The notes beneath the pieces were generated by a model that saw nothing but the letters and a program-made list of their open reading frames with translations, did not search any database and had not been told where the DNA came from. From DAHUYF01 sp035623985 (lineage in GTDB: Bacteria > Pseudomonadota > Alphaproteobacteria > ATCC43930 > CGMCC-115725), in NCBI GenBank assembly GCA_035623985.1, contig DASPSJ010000060.1:186001-250000 (forward strand): a stretch of 64,000 nucleotides of DNA, given 5' to 3'. Shown here piece after piece: positions 33,681 through 41,884 of this stretch. A program made the position numbers and the translations under genes. Positions within the stretch are counted from its first letter, which is position 1. Each line of letters opens with the position of its first letter.

Positions 33681-36104
33681 CTATTCCCCCGCCTGGCGCC
33701 GCGCGGCGGGCTCGGCCGCGGCGGCGGCGGGGGCGGCGTTCAAATAGCAGGTGACGGTGGTGCCGATGCCGGGGCGCGAATCCATCTCGACCGTGCCGCC
33801 ATGCAGCTCGATGAAGCTCTTGACCAGCGAGAGCCCGAGGCCGGGGCCGGACTGGCGCGCATTGGGGCTGCCGCGCTCGAACTTCTCGAAGATGCGCGCC
33901 TGATCCTCGCGCGGCACGCCGACGCCGGTGTCGGCGACGATGAGCGCGACGCGGTCGGCGGTGCGCCGCGCGGCGAGCGTCACCGTGCCGCCGGGGGGCG
34001 TGAATTTGAGCGCGTTGGAGATCAGGTTGAAGAGCGCCTGCTTCAACCGCCGCTCGTCCGCCACCAGCGGGCCGATATCGGTCGGGCAGTCGAAGTCGAG
34101 CTTGAGGCCCTGCTTCCTCGCGCGCTCGCGCGTCAGCGACAGCACGCTCGACATCAGCGTGTGGATGTCGACCTCCTGCGTCTCGAGCGTCATGTAGCCG
34201 GCCTCGATGGTGGCGAGGTCGAGGATGTCGTTGATCAGCGACAGCAGCCGGTGCGAGCTGTCGAGGATGCCGCGGCTGTAGTCGAGCTGGCGCGCGCTGA
34301 GCTCGCCGAAATACTGGTTGGTCAGGATCTCGGCAAAGCCGATGATGGCGTTCAACGGCGTGCGCAGCTCGTAGGAGACGTTGGCGATGAACTCGCTCTT
34401 GAGCCGGCCGGCGGTCTCCAGCGCCTCGTTGCGCTCGCGCAGCGCGCGCTCGACCCGCGTCGAATCCGTCACGTCGAGATAGCTCAGCAGGATGTTGCCG
34501 TCGGGCAGCGGCACCGTCACCGCCTGCAGCATCGAGCCGTCGCGCCGCGCGAGCCGCGTGCTCTCGGCCGTGTGCGCGGTCAGCCGCGCGATGATGCGCC
34601 GCTTCATCGCCGGCCAGTCGCCGCCGTCGTCGTAGAAGGCGCGCTGCTTCTCGATGATCTCGCCGACATGCGGCTCGCCGGTGAGATCGGCCGGCGCCAA
34701 CTGCCACATCTGCGCATAGGCCGGGTTCGACAGCTTGAGCCGGCCGTCGCTGCCGTAGACGGCGATCGCCTCGTAGAGATTGTCGAGCGTCTCGCGCTGC
34801 ACCTCGATGAGCGTGTTGTAGGAGCGCTCGAGCGCGAGCTTGTCGGTCACCTCCTCGTAGACGAAGGCGAGGCCGCCGAAAGGATGCGGCGAGACGACGA
34901 GGCGGAGCGTGCGGTCGTCCGGCAGATGCAGCAGCTCCTCCTGCGGCTCGATCAGCGAGGTGAACATGGCGAGCTGCTGGCGCTTGAAGGCGCGGAAATC
35001 GGCGTGCTCGGGGATGCGCCGGCGCTCGCGCAGCCGCTCCAGCACCTCGTCCAGCGTCGGCTCGGTGGCGAGCCAGTCCTCCTCGAGCCGCCAGAGCTTG
35101 GCGAAGGAGGTGTTGTGGAAGGTGAGCCGCGTGTCCGGCCCGTAGATGGCGATGGCGACGGCGACGTTTTCCAGCACGTCGGCATGGGCGGCGACGTGGC
35201 GCGCGAGCTCGGCCTGGATGTTCTCGAGGTCGGTATAATCCCGGGCATAGCCGAGAAGGCCGCCGGCGCCGTCGAGCGGCGCCTCGGTGAACTCGATCAG
35301 CCGGCGCGAGCCGGCGACGACGATGTGATGGCTCTCCGATTGCGGCACCGCCGAGCTGCGCGCGCGCGCGGCGAGCGCGCGGCCGTTGTCGCCGATGACG
35401 CCGGCGGCGATCTCGCGGCTTTCGGCCAGCACCTTCGCCGCGGGCGCGTCGAGCGCGGCGGCATAGGCGCGGTTGCAGTCGACGAGCCTGAGATCGGCGT
35501 CGCGGCGCCAGACCGGCAGCGGCAGCGCATCGAGCATGGCGCGCAGGCGGTCGCGCTGCTGGAGGAGCTGCGCTTTCTCGGCGGCGGCGGCAAGCCGGAA
35601 GGAGCCGTCGAGAAAGGCCACGACGTCGGCGTCGGCGACGCGCCGTCCGACCGCCTCGAGCGCCGTGCAGCCGTCGGTCAAGCGCAGGCCCTGCTGGAAG
35701 GCGACGCCCTCGGCGCGCAGCCGTTGCAGCGCGCTCTCGAACGCGGCCGCGTCCTGGCGCTCGGCGCGCGCCAGGAGATCGGCGAGGCTCGCCGCCGGCC
35801 GGTCGCCCGGCGCCTTGAGCGAGCCCGGGGTGAAGCTGCCGTCCAGCCCGCCGGCGGGCGCGCGCCAGACCGCCACCGGCAAGGCGCCCAGCGCCTGCGC
35901 GAGCCGGTCGCGCTCGGCGGCGAGCGCGCCGGCGCGGCGGCGGGCGCCCAGGAGAAGCAGGCCCGCCGCCAGGACGACGAGCGCGAGAACGCCGAGGCCG
36001 AGCCCGGCCGGTGGCGCGGCGACGGCCTCCCCGGCGGCGGCGAAAGCCGCCGCCGGCGACAGCGCTGCCGGACCGGCAAGGCCGAGCCAAGCCATCAGCC
36101 GCAA
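33681..36104 (-). CDS. divL: DivL-type PAS-domain sensor kinase with tyrosine in the phosphoacceptor position
   Basis: The 807-residue protein has a signal/anchor region, a membrane segment around residues 34-53, several PAS domains (about residues 180-560), a dimerisation domain and a complete HATPase domain ('LFNLISNALKFTPPGG', 'IVADTGVGVP', 'GPGLGLSLVKSFIELHGG'). The H-box reads 'NVSYELRTPLNAIIGFAE': the codon at 34371-34373 is TAC, so the histidine is replaced by Tyr578. This is the diagnostic feature of DivL, which in Caulobacter controls CckA and CtrA activity. The place next to ahcY agrees with that. It ends convergently with the UPF0182 gene. Confidence 0.88.
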   Translation of the reverse strand: MRLMAWLGLAGPAALSPAAAFAAAGEAVAAPPAGLGLGVLALVVLAAGLLLLGARRRAGALAAERDRLAQALGALPVAVWRAPAGGLDGSFTPGSLKAPGDRPAASLADLLARAERQDAAAFESALQRLRAEGVAFQQGLRLTDGCTALEAVGRRVADADVVAFLDGSFRLAAAAEKAQLLQQRDRLRAMLDALPLPVWRRDADLRLVDCNRAYAAALDAPAAKVLAESREIAAGVIGDNGRALAARARSSAVPQSESHHIVVAGSRRLIEFTEAPLDGAGGLLGYARDYTDLENIQAELARHVAAHADVLENVAVAIAIYGPDTRLTFHNTSFAKLWRLEEDWLATEPTLDEVLERLRERRRIPEHADFRAFKRQQLAMFTSLIEPQEELLHLPDDRTLRLVVSPHPFGGLAFVYEEVTDKLALERSYNTLIEVQRETLDNLYEAIAVYGSDGRLKLSNPAYAQMWQLAPADLTGEPHVGEIIEKQRAFYDDGGDWPAMKRRIIARLTAHTAESTRLARRDGSMLQAVTVPLPDGNILLSYLDVTDSTRVERALRERNEALETAGRLKSEFIANVSYELRTPLNAIIGFAEILTNQYFGELSARQLDYSRGILDSSHRLLSLINDILDLATIEAGYMTLETQEVDIHTLMSSVLSLTRERARKQGLKLDFDCPTDIGPLVADERRLKQALFNLISNALKFTPPGGTVTLAARRTADRVALIVADTGVGVPREDQARIFEKFERGSPNARQSGPGLGLSLVKSFIELHGGTVEMDSRPGIGTTVTCYLNAAPAAAAAEPAARRQAGE

Positions 36105-36222
36105 CGAGTAACCTCTTGACCTGCCAAACGTTTCCCCAGGCGCAGCACGCCCCGCAGAGGGCTCGCCGATGGGCCGATTATGACGCGATCGCGGGAATTT
36201 GGCAGGCGAAAAAATTGCCGGC

Positions 36223-37518
36223 TCAGTAGCGGTAATGCTTGGGCTTGAAGGGTCCGTCGAGGTCGGCGCCGATATAGGCCGCCTGCGCCGGCGTCAACCG
36301 GGTGAGCTTGACGCCGAGCTTGTCGAGATGCAGCGCCGCCACCTTCTCGTCGAGATGCTTCGGCAGCACGTAGACCTGGTTCTCGTACTTGCCGCGATTG
36401 GTGAAGAGCTCGATCTGCGCCAGCACCTGGTTGGTGAAGGAGGCGCTCATGACGAAGCTGGGATGGCCGGTGGCGCAGCCGAGATTGACGAGCCGTCCCT
36501 TGGCCAGAACGATGAGCCGCTTGCCGTCGGGAAAGACGACCTCGTCGACCTGCGGCTTCACCTCTTCCCATCGGTAGTTCCTGAGCGCCGAGATCTGGAT
36601 CTCGCTGTCGAAATGGCCGATGTTGCAGACGATGGCGCGGTCCTTCATCCGCCGCATGTGATCGATCGTGATGACGTCGATGTTGCCGGTGGCGGTGACG
36701 AAGATGTCGCCCTGCGCGGCGGCCTCGTCCATGGTGACCACCTGATAGCCCTCCATCGCCGCCTGCAGCGCGCAGATCGGATCGATCTCGGTGACCATGA
36801 CGCGGGCGCCCTGGCCCCTGAGGCTCTTCGCCGAGCCCTTGCCGACGTCGCCGTAGCCGGCGACGACCGCGATCTTGCCGGCGAGCATCACGTCGGTGGC
36901 GCGCTTGATGCCGTCGACGAGACTCTCGCGCACGCCGTAGAGATTGTCGAATTTCGACTTGGTGACGCTGTCGTTGACGTTGATCGCCGGCACCTTGAGC
37001 TCGCCCGCCTTCATCATCTCGTAGAGCCGGTGCACGCCGGTGGTGGTCTCCTCGGAGATGCCGCGCACGCCCGCGAGCAGGTCGGGATACTTGTCATGCA
37101 GGATCTTGGTGGCGTCGCCGCCGTCGTCGAGCACCATGTTGGGGGTCCAGCCGCCGGGGCCGCGCAGCGTCTGCTCGATGCACCACTCGTACTCCTCCTC
37201 GCTCTCGCCCTTCCAGGCGAAGACCGGGACGCCGCGCTCGGCCATCGCCGCGGCGGCGTGATCCTGCGTCGAAAAAATGTTGCACGAGCTCCAGCGCACG
37301 CTGGCGCCGAGCGTCATCAAGGTCTCGATCAGCACCGCCGTCTGGATGGTCATGTGCAGGCAGCCGGTGATGCGCGCGCCCTTCAGCGGCTGCGTCCGGC
37401 CGAATTCGGCGCGCAGCGCCATCAGCCCCGGCATCTCCGTCTCCGCGATGGTGATCTCGCGCCGGCCCCAGCCGGCAAGCGCGATATCGGCGACCTTGTA
37501 GTCGGCGGCGGCGGCCAT
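36223..37518 (-). CDS. ahcY: Adenosylhomocysteinase (S-adenosyl-L-homocysteine hydrolase)
   Basis: The 431-residue enzyme splits S-adenosylhomocysteine to adenosine and homocysteine, clearing the inhibitor of methyltransferases. Visible blocks include 'ALAGWGRREITIAETEMPGL', 'STQDHAAAAMAERGVPVFAW', the NAD-binding 'VAGYGDVGKGSAKSLRGQGA' and the C-terminal 'FKPKHYRY', which closes the NAD site. I chose the ATG at 37518 (MAAAADYKVADI) with AAGGAG in front; an in-frame upstream ATG at 37566 adds an unlikely tail. A perfect 7-base inverted repeat lies 44 bases upstream. No SAH riboswitch fold was evident. Confidence 0.96.
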   Translation of the reverse strand: MAAAADYKVADIALAGWGRREITIAETEMPGLMALRAEFGRTQPLKGARITGCLHMTIQTAVLIETLMTLGASVRWSSCNIFSTQDHAAAAMAERGVPVFAWKGESEEEYEWCIEQTLRGPGGWTPNMVLDDGGDATKILHDKYPDLLAGVRGISEETTTGVHRLYEMMKAGELKVPAINVNDSVTKSKFDNLYGVRESLVDGIKRATDVMLAGKIAVVAGYGDVGKGSAKSLRGQGARVMVTEIDPICALQAAMEGYQVVTMDEAAAQGDIFVTATGNIDVITIDHMRRMKDRAIVCNIGHFDSEIQISALRNYRWEEVKPQVDEVVFPDGKRLIVLAKGRLVNLGCATGHPSFVMSASFTNQVLAQIELFTNRGKYENQVYVLPKHLDEKVAALHLDKLGVKLTRLTPAQAAYIGADLDGPFKPKHYRY

Positions 37519-37561
37519 CGTGAAGCTCCTTGGAGACGGTAAGCCACGGACAACCGCATAT

Positions 37562-37578
37562 AGCAACGGTTCGTTGCT
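37562..37578. promoter_or_regulatory. Inverted repeat upstream of ahcY, possible operator
   Basis: AGCAACG-GTT-CGTTGCT is a perfect 7-base inverted repeat with a 3-base spacer, 44 bases upstream of the ahcY ATG. The size and position suit an operator for a dimeric repressor. No regulator is identified. Confidence 0.35.
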
Positions 37579-37609
37579 GGAGCAAGAAGCTGGCGGCTAT
37601 AAGTAAGCC

Positions 37610-37672
37610 GTCAGCCGTCAGCGATCAGCCATCAGCGATCAGCTATCAGCTATCAGCTATCAGCTATCAGCC
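37610..37672 (+). repeat. Heptad tandem array, left arm (nine units of [AG]TCAGC[CGT])
   Basis: Nine 7-base units follow without a break, each an A or G followed by TCAGC and one varying base (four are ATCAGCT). The array is complementary to the larger one at 37718-37808. Between the two lies a perfect 9-base hairpin (TTGCCCACG / CGTGGGCAA, 37691-37711) with a 3-base loop. Confidence 0.9.
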
Positions 37673-37717
37673 AACAACATCGCTGCCCATTTGCCCACGG
37701 CTCGTGGGCAATGATGA

Positions 37718-37808
37718 GCTGACGGCTGATCGCTGACGGCTGACGGCTGATAGCTGTTGGCTGTTGGCTGTTGGCTGACGGCTGACGGCTGACGGCTGAT
37801 CGCTGACG
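37718..37808 (+). repeat. Heptad tandem array, right arm (13 units of GCTG[AT][TC][ACG])
   Basis: Thirteen 7-base units (mostly GCTGACG, also GCTGATC, GCTGATA and three GCTGTTG) run up to 7 bases from the enzyme I stop codon. They are the reverse complement of the left array, so transcript from either strand could fold into a very long stem. The position downstream of ptsP suggests a termination or mRNA-stabilising role, which is inference. Confidence 0.9.
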
Positions 37809-37815
37809 GCTTCCC

Positions 37816-39597
37816 TCACGCCGAGGCGTTGAAATCGTCGAGCAGGCTCACGATCCGGGCGTCGTCGAACTGATCCATGATGGCATGCGCGCGGCGGCCG
37901 GCGGCGACGAGATCGAGCGCGCGCACGCGCTGCTTGACGCGGCCGATCTTGCCCGGCGCCATCGAAAGCTCGCGGATGCCGAGGCCGAGCAGCAGCGCGG
38001 TGTAGCGCGGATCGCCCGCCATCTCGCCGCACAGGCTCACGCCGATGCGCGCGCGCAGCGCCGCCTCGACGGCGAACTGGATGAGGCGCAGCACGGCGGG
38101 GTGCAGCGGGTTGTAGAGATCGGCCACCTGCTCGTCGCTGCGGTCGATGGCGAGGGTGTATTGGATGAGGTCGTTGGTGCCGATGGCGAAGAAGTCGCAC
38201 TCGGCGGCAAGCGCGTCGGCGGCAAGCGCGGCGCCGGGAATCTCGATCATGATGCCGAGCGGCGGCGGCGGATCGCCGATCCTGACGCCGCGCCGCTTGA
38301 GCCGGCGGGCCACCTGTCCCACCGCCTCGCGCACCTTGCGGATCTCGGCGACGGAGGAAATCATCGGCAGCAGGATGCGCACCGGCCCCTCGGCACTGGC
38401 GCGCAGCATGGCGCCGAGCTGGGCGTCGAGCAGCGGGCGGTCGCGCAGCGACAGGCGGATGGCGCGCAAGCCCAGCGCGGGGTTGGCGCTCTCGCCGGCG
38501 GCCTCGGCGAGCGGGGCCGCGAGCTTGTCGCCGCCGACGTCGAGCGTGCGGATGGTGACCGGCCGCCCGGCCATGCCGCGCACCAGCCCGCGATAGGCCT
38601 CGAACTGCTCGTCCTCGTCGGGCAGGTCCTCGCGATTCATGTAAAGGAACTCGGTGCGCACCAGCCCCAGCCCCTGCGCGCCGGCGGCCAGCGCCTGGTC
38701 GAGCTCGCGCGGCAGCTCGAGATTGGCCTGCAGCGCGATCTCGACCCCGTCGCGCGTCACCGCCGGCAGGCGCCTGAGCCGCGCGAGCTGCCGCTCCTCG
38801 CGCTCCAGCGTCTGCTGGCGCGCTTCGTAGCGGGCGATGGTCTCGCGCCCGGGATTGACGACGACGGCGCCCTCGGTGCCGTCGATGATCACCATGTCGC
38901 CGGAATCGATCTCGGTCAGCAGCCCGGCGACGCCGAGCACCGCCGGCAGCTCGAGCGCCCGCGCCATGATCGCGGTATGGCCCTCCCGCCCGCCCAGCAC
39001 CGCGGCGAAGCCGGCGATGCGGCGCGGATCGATCAGCGCGGTGTCCGCCGGCGTCAGCTCCTCGGCGAGGATGACGCTGCCCTCGGTGACGTGCTGCAAG
39101 GCGGCATAGGGCGTCTTGGTGAGGTTGCGGATGAGGCGCGAGCCCACCACGCGGATGTCCTCGCCGCGCGCGGCGAGATAGGCGTCGCCCATGGCGTCGA
39201 AGCTGTCGGCGATCTCCGCGATCTCCATCTGCACCGCGCGCTCGGCGTTGACGCGCTCCTCGGAGATGCGGCGCACGGCGCCGCGCACCAGGCGCGAATT
39301 GGTCAGCATGGCGATATGGGCGTCGAGGAGATAGCCCACCTCCTCCGACGCCGAGGCGGGCAGCGCCGCGGCCTTGCCCTTGAGCTTCTTGAGCTGCTTC
39401 AGCGAGGCCGCCACCGCGGCGGCGAAGCGCTCGCGCTCCGCCTCGACCGCGTCGGCGGCGACGCGGTAGTCGGGCACGGCGATCTCGCGGTCGTCGCTGA
39501 CGAAGGCCGGGCCGATGGCGACGCCGGGCGAGACGCCGAGCCCGTGCAGCACGCGCTCGCCTCTGGGCTTGTCATCGCTGGAATCGTCAGTCCTCAT
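37816..39597 (-). CDS. ptsP: Phosphoenolpyruvate--protein phosphotransferase (PTS enzyme I)
   Basis: The 593-residue enzyme takes phosphate from PEP and passes it to HPr. It begins directly with the enzyme I fold ('LHGLGVSPGVAIGPAF') and has no N-terminal GAF domain, so it is ptsI-like in build although annotators often use the symbol ptsP. The phosphorylated histidine is in 'GGREGHTAIMARALELPAV', where the common T-S-H reads E-G-H. The PEP-binding domain shows 'FFAIGTNDLIQYTLAIDR' and the catalytic cysteine in 'VSLCGEMAGDP'. The ATG at 39597 overlaps the HPr gene by 11 bases. No sugar-specific PTS permease is near, so the role is regulatory. Confidence 0.94.
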   Translation of the reverse strand: MRTDDSSDDKPRGERVLHGLGVSPGVAIGPAFVSDDREIAVPDYRVAADAVEAERERFAAAVAASLKQLKKLKGKAAALPASASEEVGYLLDAHIAMLTNSRLVRGAVRRISEERVNAERAVQMEIAEIADSFDAMGDAYLAARGEDIRVVGSRLIRNLTKTPYAALQHVTEGSVILAEELTPADTALIDPRRIAGFAAVLGGREGHTAIMARALELPAVLGVAGLLTEIDSGDMVIIDGTEGAVVVNPGRETIARYEARQQTLEREERQLARLRRLPAVTRDGVEIALQANLELPRELDQALAAGAQGLGLVRTEFLYMNREDLPDEDEQFEAYRGLVRGMAGRPVTIRTLDVGGDKLAAPLAEAAGESANPALGLRAIRLSLRDRPLLDAQLGAMLRASAEGPVRILLPMISSVAEIRKVREAVGQVARRLKRRGVRIGDPPPPLGIMIEIPGAALAADALAAECDFFAIGTNDLIQYTLAIDRSDEQVADLYNPLHPAVLRLIQFAVEAALRARIGVSLCGEMAGDPRYTALLLGLGIRELSMAPGKIGRVKQRVRALDLVAAGRRAHAIMDQFDDARIVSLLDDFNASA

Positions 39598-39889
39598 CGA
39601 AGCCGTCACAGATAAGCTCGGCAAGCGCCGCGACCGCGCGCTCGGCCTCGGGACCGGTCGCGCGCAGCTCGATGGCCGTGCCGGGACCGGCCGCGAGCAT
39701 CATCAACCCCATGATCGAGCGGCCGGAGACGGCAGCGCCGTTCTTGGCCACCATGATCTCCGCATCGAAAGTATAGGCGAGCTTGACGAAGCGCGCCGCG
39801 GCGCGGGCATGCAGCCCGCGCTTGTTGCAAATGGTGACGGTGCGCCGAACCGGCTCGGCGCCCGCCGCCGTGCCGTCCTCGGCACTCAT
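39587..39889 (-). CDS. HPr family phosphocarrier protein
   Basis: The 100-residue protein carries the phosphoacceptor His28 in 'NKRGLHARAAARFVKLA' and the regulatory serine of HprK-dependent HPr proteins in 'SGRSIMGLMMLAAGPG' (Ser58). It transfers phosphate from enzyme I to the EIIA encoded just upstream. Both phosphorylation sites being present, together with hprK in the same operon, fits the alphaproteobacterial regulatory PTS. Its start overlaps the EIIA stop by four bases. There is a 12-residue N-terminal extension compared with classical HPr. Confidence 0.94.
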   Translation of the reverse strand: MSAEDGTAAGAEPVRRTVTICNKRGLHARAAARFVKLAYTFDAEIMVAKNGAAVSGRSIMGLMMLAAGPGTAIELRATGPEAERAVAALAELICDGFDED

Positions 39890-40293
39890 CCCCTGACGTC
39901 GGCGAGGAGCTGCGAGGCGACGTTGATGTATTTGCGCCCCGCCTCTTGCGCGCCGCGCACGGCGTTGGCGAGGGTTTCGCTCTGCCGGAGGCTCGCCAGC
40001 TTGATCAGCATCGGCAGGTTGATGCCGGCAATGACCTCGATCTTGGCCTTGTCCATGACGGAGATGGCGAGATTGGACGGCGTGCCGCCGAACATGTCGG
40101 TGAGCAGCACGACGCCGTCGCCGGCGTCGACCTCGCCGACGCAGCGCAGAATGTCCGCCCGCCGCTTCTCCATGTCGTCCTCGGGTCCGATGCAGACGGC
40201 GGCGATGTTGCGCTGCGGCCCCACGACGTGCTCCAGCGCCGCGACGAATTCGGCGGCGAGGCGCCCATGGGTGACGAGTACCATTCCGATCAT
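39886..40293 (-). CDS. PTS mannose-type EIIA domain protein
   Basis: The 135-residue protein is a free-standing EIIA of the mannose family. The phosphorylated histidine is His9 in 'MVLVTHGRLAAEFVAAL', and 'VVLLTDMFGGTPSNLAISV' is the second family block. Without EIIB, EIIC or EIID partners in the window, it is best seen as the output of the phosphorelay rather than part of sugar uptake. In related bacteria it affects ChvG/ChvI-linked and carbon-storage functions. It overlaps rapZ by four bases upstream and HPr by four bases downstream. Confidence 0.93.
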   Translation of the reverse strand: MIGMVLVTHGRLAAEFVAALEHVVGPQRNIAAVCIGPEDDMEKRRADILRCVGEVDAGDGVVLLTDMFGGTPSNLAISVMDKAKIEVIAGINLPMLIKLASLRQSETLANAVRGAQEAGRKYINVASQLLADVRG

Positions 40294-41258
40294 TGGATGT
40301 CCTTTACCGGGCTCTCCGCCGCGGCGTCCGCGACCATCGCCGCCGAGCGATCGAGGTCGCGGTGGCCGATGCCGACGGGCCGGCCCTGCCGGCTGAGCCG
40401 GTCCGCCAGGCGCTCGGCGAGATAGACCGAGCGATGGCGGCCGCCGGTGCAGCCGATGGCGATGGTGAGATAGCTCTTGCCCTCGCTCTCATAGCGCGGC
40501 AGCAGCGGCTCGAGCCAGGCGCAGAGCCGGTCGAAGAACGGCGCGAAATCGGCGTCGGCCTCGATGAAGGCGCCGACCTCGGCGTCGCGGCCGGTGAGCG
40601 GCTTGAGCGCCGGAACGTAATGCGGGTTGCGCAGGAAGCGCACGTCGAGCACCAGATCCGCATCGCGCGGCACGCCATGGCGATAGGAGAAGGAGGTTAC
40701 GAAGATGGCGATGCCGGGCGCGGCATCGAGCGCGAAATGCCCATGAAGCAGCCGTTTCAAATCCCCCGGGCTGAGAGCGGTGGTATCGATAACGAGGTCG
40801 GCGCGGTCGCGCAAGGGGGAGACGCGCTGGCGCTCCAGCGCGATGCCGTCGGTCACCGGCCGGTCGCCGGCCAGCGGATGGCGCCGGCGCGTCTCGGTGT
40901 AGCGGCGCACCAGGCGGTCGTCCTCGCAATCGAGGAAGACGATCCTGAGCTCGACGCCGTGCTCGGCGACCAGCCGGTCGAGCGCCGCGAGCAGCGACGC
41001 CACGCCGAAATCGCGCGTGCGGACATCGACGCCGAGCGCCAGCGGCGGCCGCGGCGCCGGCGCGCGCAGCAGATCCGGCAGCAGCGACAAGGGCAGATTG
41101 TCCACCGCTTCGTAACCCAAATCCTCGAGCGCTTTGAGCGCGGTCGAGCGGCCGGCGCCGGACATGCCGGTGACCACCAGCAGCCGGCCGCGCCCCGCCG
41201 GCCTTCCCGGCGCGCGCTTCGGCGCGAGCACAGCCGTCGCTGCGGCGGGCTCGCTCAT
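40290..41258 (-). CDS. rapZ: RNase adapter protein RapZ
   Basis: The 322-residue protein has a P-loop 'VVTGMSGAGRSTALKALEDL' (residues 28-47), the aspartate-rich 'FLDCEDDRLVRRYTETRRRH' and the C-terminal 'IGCTGGRHRSVYLAERLADR' typical of RapZ/YvcJ. In E. coli it binds GlcN6P and guides RNase E to the sRNA GlmZ, but in Alphaproteobacteria its task is less clear. I chose the ATG at 41258 because it overlaps the hprK stop by four bases; the first 25 residues are Ala/Pro/Arg-rich. Confidence 0.93.
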   Translation of the reverse strand: MSEPAAATAVLAPKRAPGRPAGRGRLLVVTGMSGAGRSTALKALEDLGYEAVDNLPLSLLPDLLRAPAPRPPLALGVDVRTRDFGVASLLAALDRLVAEHGVELRIVFLDCEDDRLVRRYTETRRRHPLAGDRPVTDGIALERQRVSPLRDRADLVIDTTALSPGDLKRLLHGHFALDAAPGIAIFVTSFSYRHGVPRDADLVLDVRFLRNPHYVPALKPLTGRDAEVGAFIEADADFAPFFDRLCAWLEPLLPRYESEGKSYLTIAIGCTGGRHRSVYLAERLADRLSRQGRPVGIGHRDLDRSAAMVADAAAESPVKDIQ

Positions 41259-41692
41259 GATGCGGCGGCAAGCGCGCCGGGCGCGCAAGCCCGCAGCGCC
41301 AGGCGGAGCTTCGCCGTCGCCGAGGCCGCAAACGGCGCCAGACGCAGCAGCGGCACGCTCACCTCGAGCAAGGTGCAGGCTTGCGGCTCGGGCAGGCGCT
41401 CGATCGTCTCGAGCGCCACGAGATCGACGACGAGGCGCAGCGGCGCGGCCGCCAGCGCCGGCACGCGCAGGATGCCGAGGCCGCGCACCTCGATGCGGCC
41501 GGCGATGGTCGCCGGCGCGCGCATCTCCAGCCCGCCAGCGACGCGCTCGAGCTCGGTCTGGTCGTCGGCGACGAGACGCGCCCCCTCGTCGATCAGGCGC
41601 AGCGCCAGATCGGATTTGCCGCTGCCGGACGGGCCTCGCAAGAGGATGCCGTCGCCGCCGAGGGCAACTGCGGTGCCGTGGACGCGGATCAT
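41255..41692 (-). CDS. hprK: HPr kinase/phosphorylase, short alphaproteobacterial form
   Basis: With 145 residues this HprK lacks the N-terminal domain of the firmicute enzyme and holds only the catalytic domain, as usual in Alphaproteobacteria. The P-loop is 'LLRGPSGSGKSDLALRLID' (Gly20-Ser27), followed by 'LVADDQTELER' and the HprK signature 'IEVRGLGILRVP'. It should phosphorylate the serine of HPr in the same operon. It lies at the head of the hprK-rapZ-EIIA-HPr-ptsP operon. The 192 bases before it are AT-rich (41740-41810) and probably hold the promoter. Confidence 0.92.
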   Translation of the reverse strand: MIRVHGTAVALGGDGILLRGPSGSGKSDLALRLIDEGARLVADDQTELERVAGGLEMRAPATIAGRIEVRGLGILRVPALAAAPLRLVVDLVALETIERLPEPQACTLLEVSVPLLRLAPFAASATAKLRLALRACAPGALAAAS

Positions 41693-41884
41693 GGGCGGTT
41701 TAGGTGCGCCGCCCGCGGGCCAATGTCAATGCCCCGGCGTTTTGATGTTTATTTCAACCTTTTCGATATCAACTTATAGCTTTTCAATCGTCAAATTACC
41801 TCAATCCGTAGGTGGATCGTCGGTGCTGCGAGAAGCCGTCATCGCACTACAATGCGGCGCAGCATGGCCGGCAGCACCACCCGG

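Noticed and set aside
36119..36222. SAH riboswitch or other structured RNA near ahcY
   Set aside because: This segment is downstream of ahcY, and the true leader (37519-37600) has no recognisable SAH riboswitch core.
37600..37812. CRISPR array
   Set aside because: The repeats are 7-base tandem units without spacers, and no cas genes are present.
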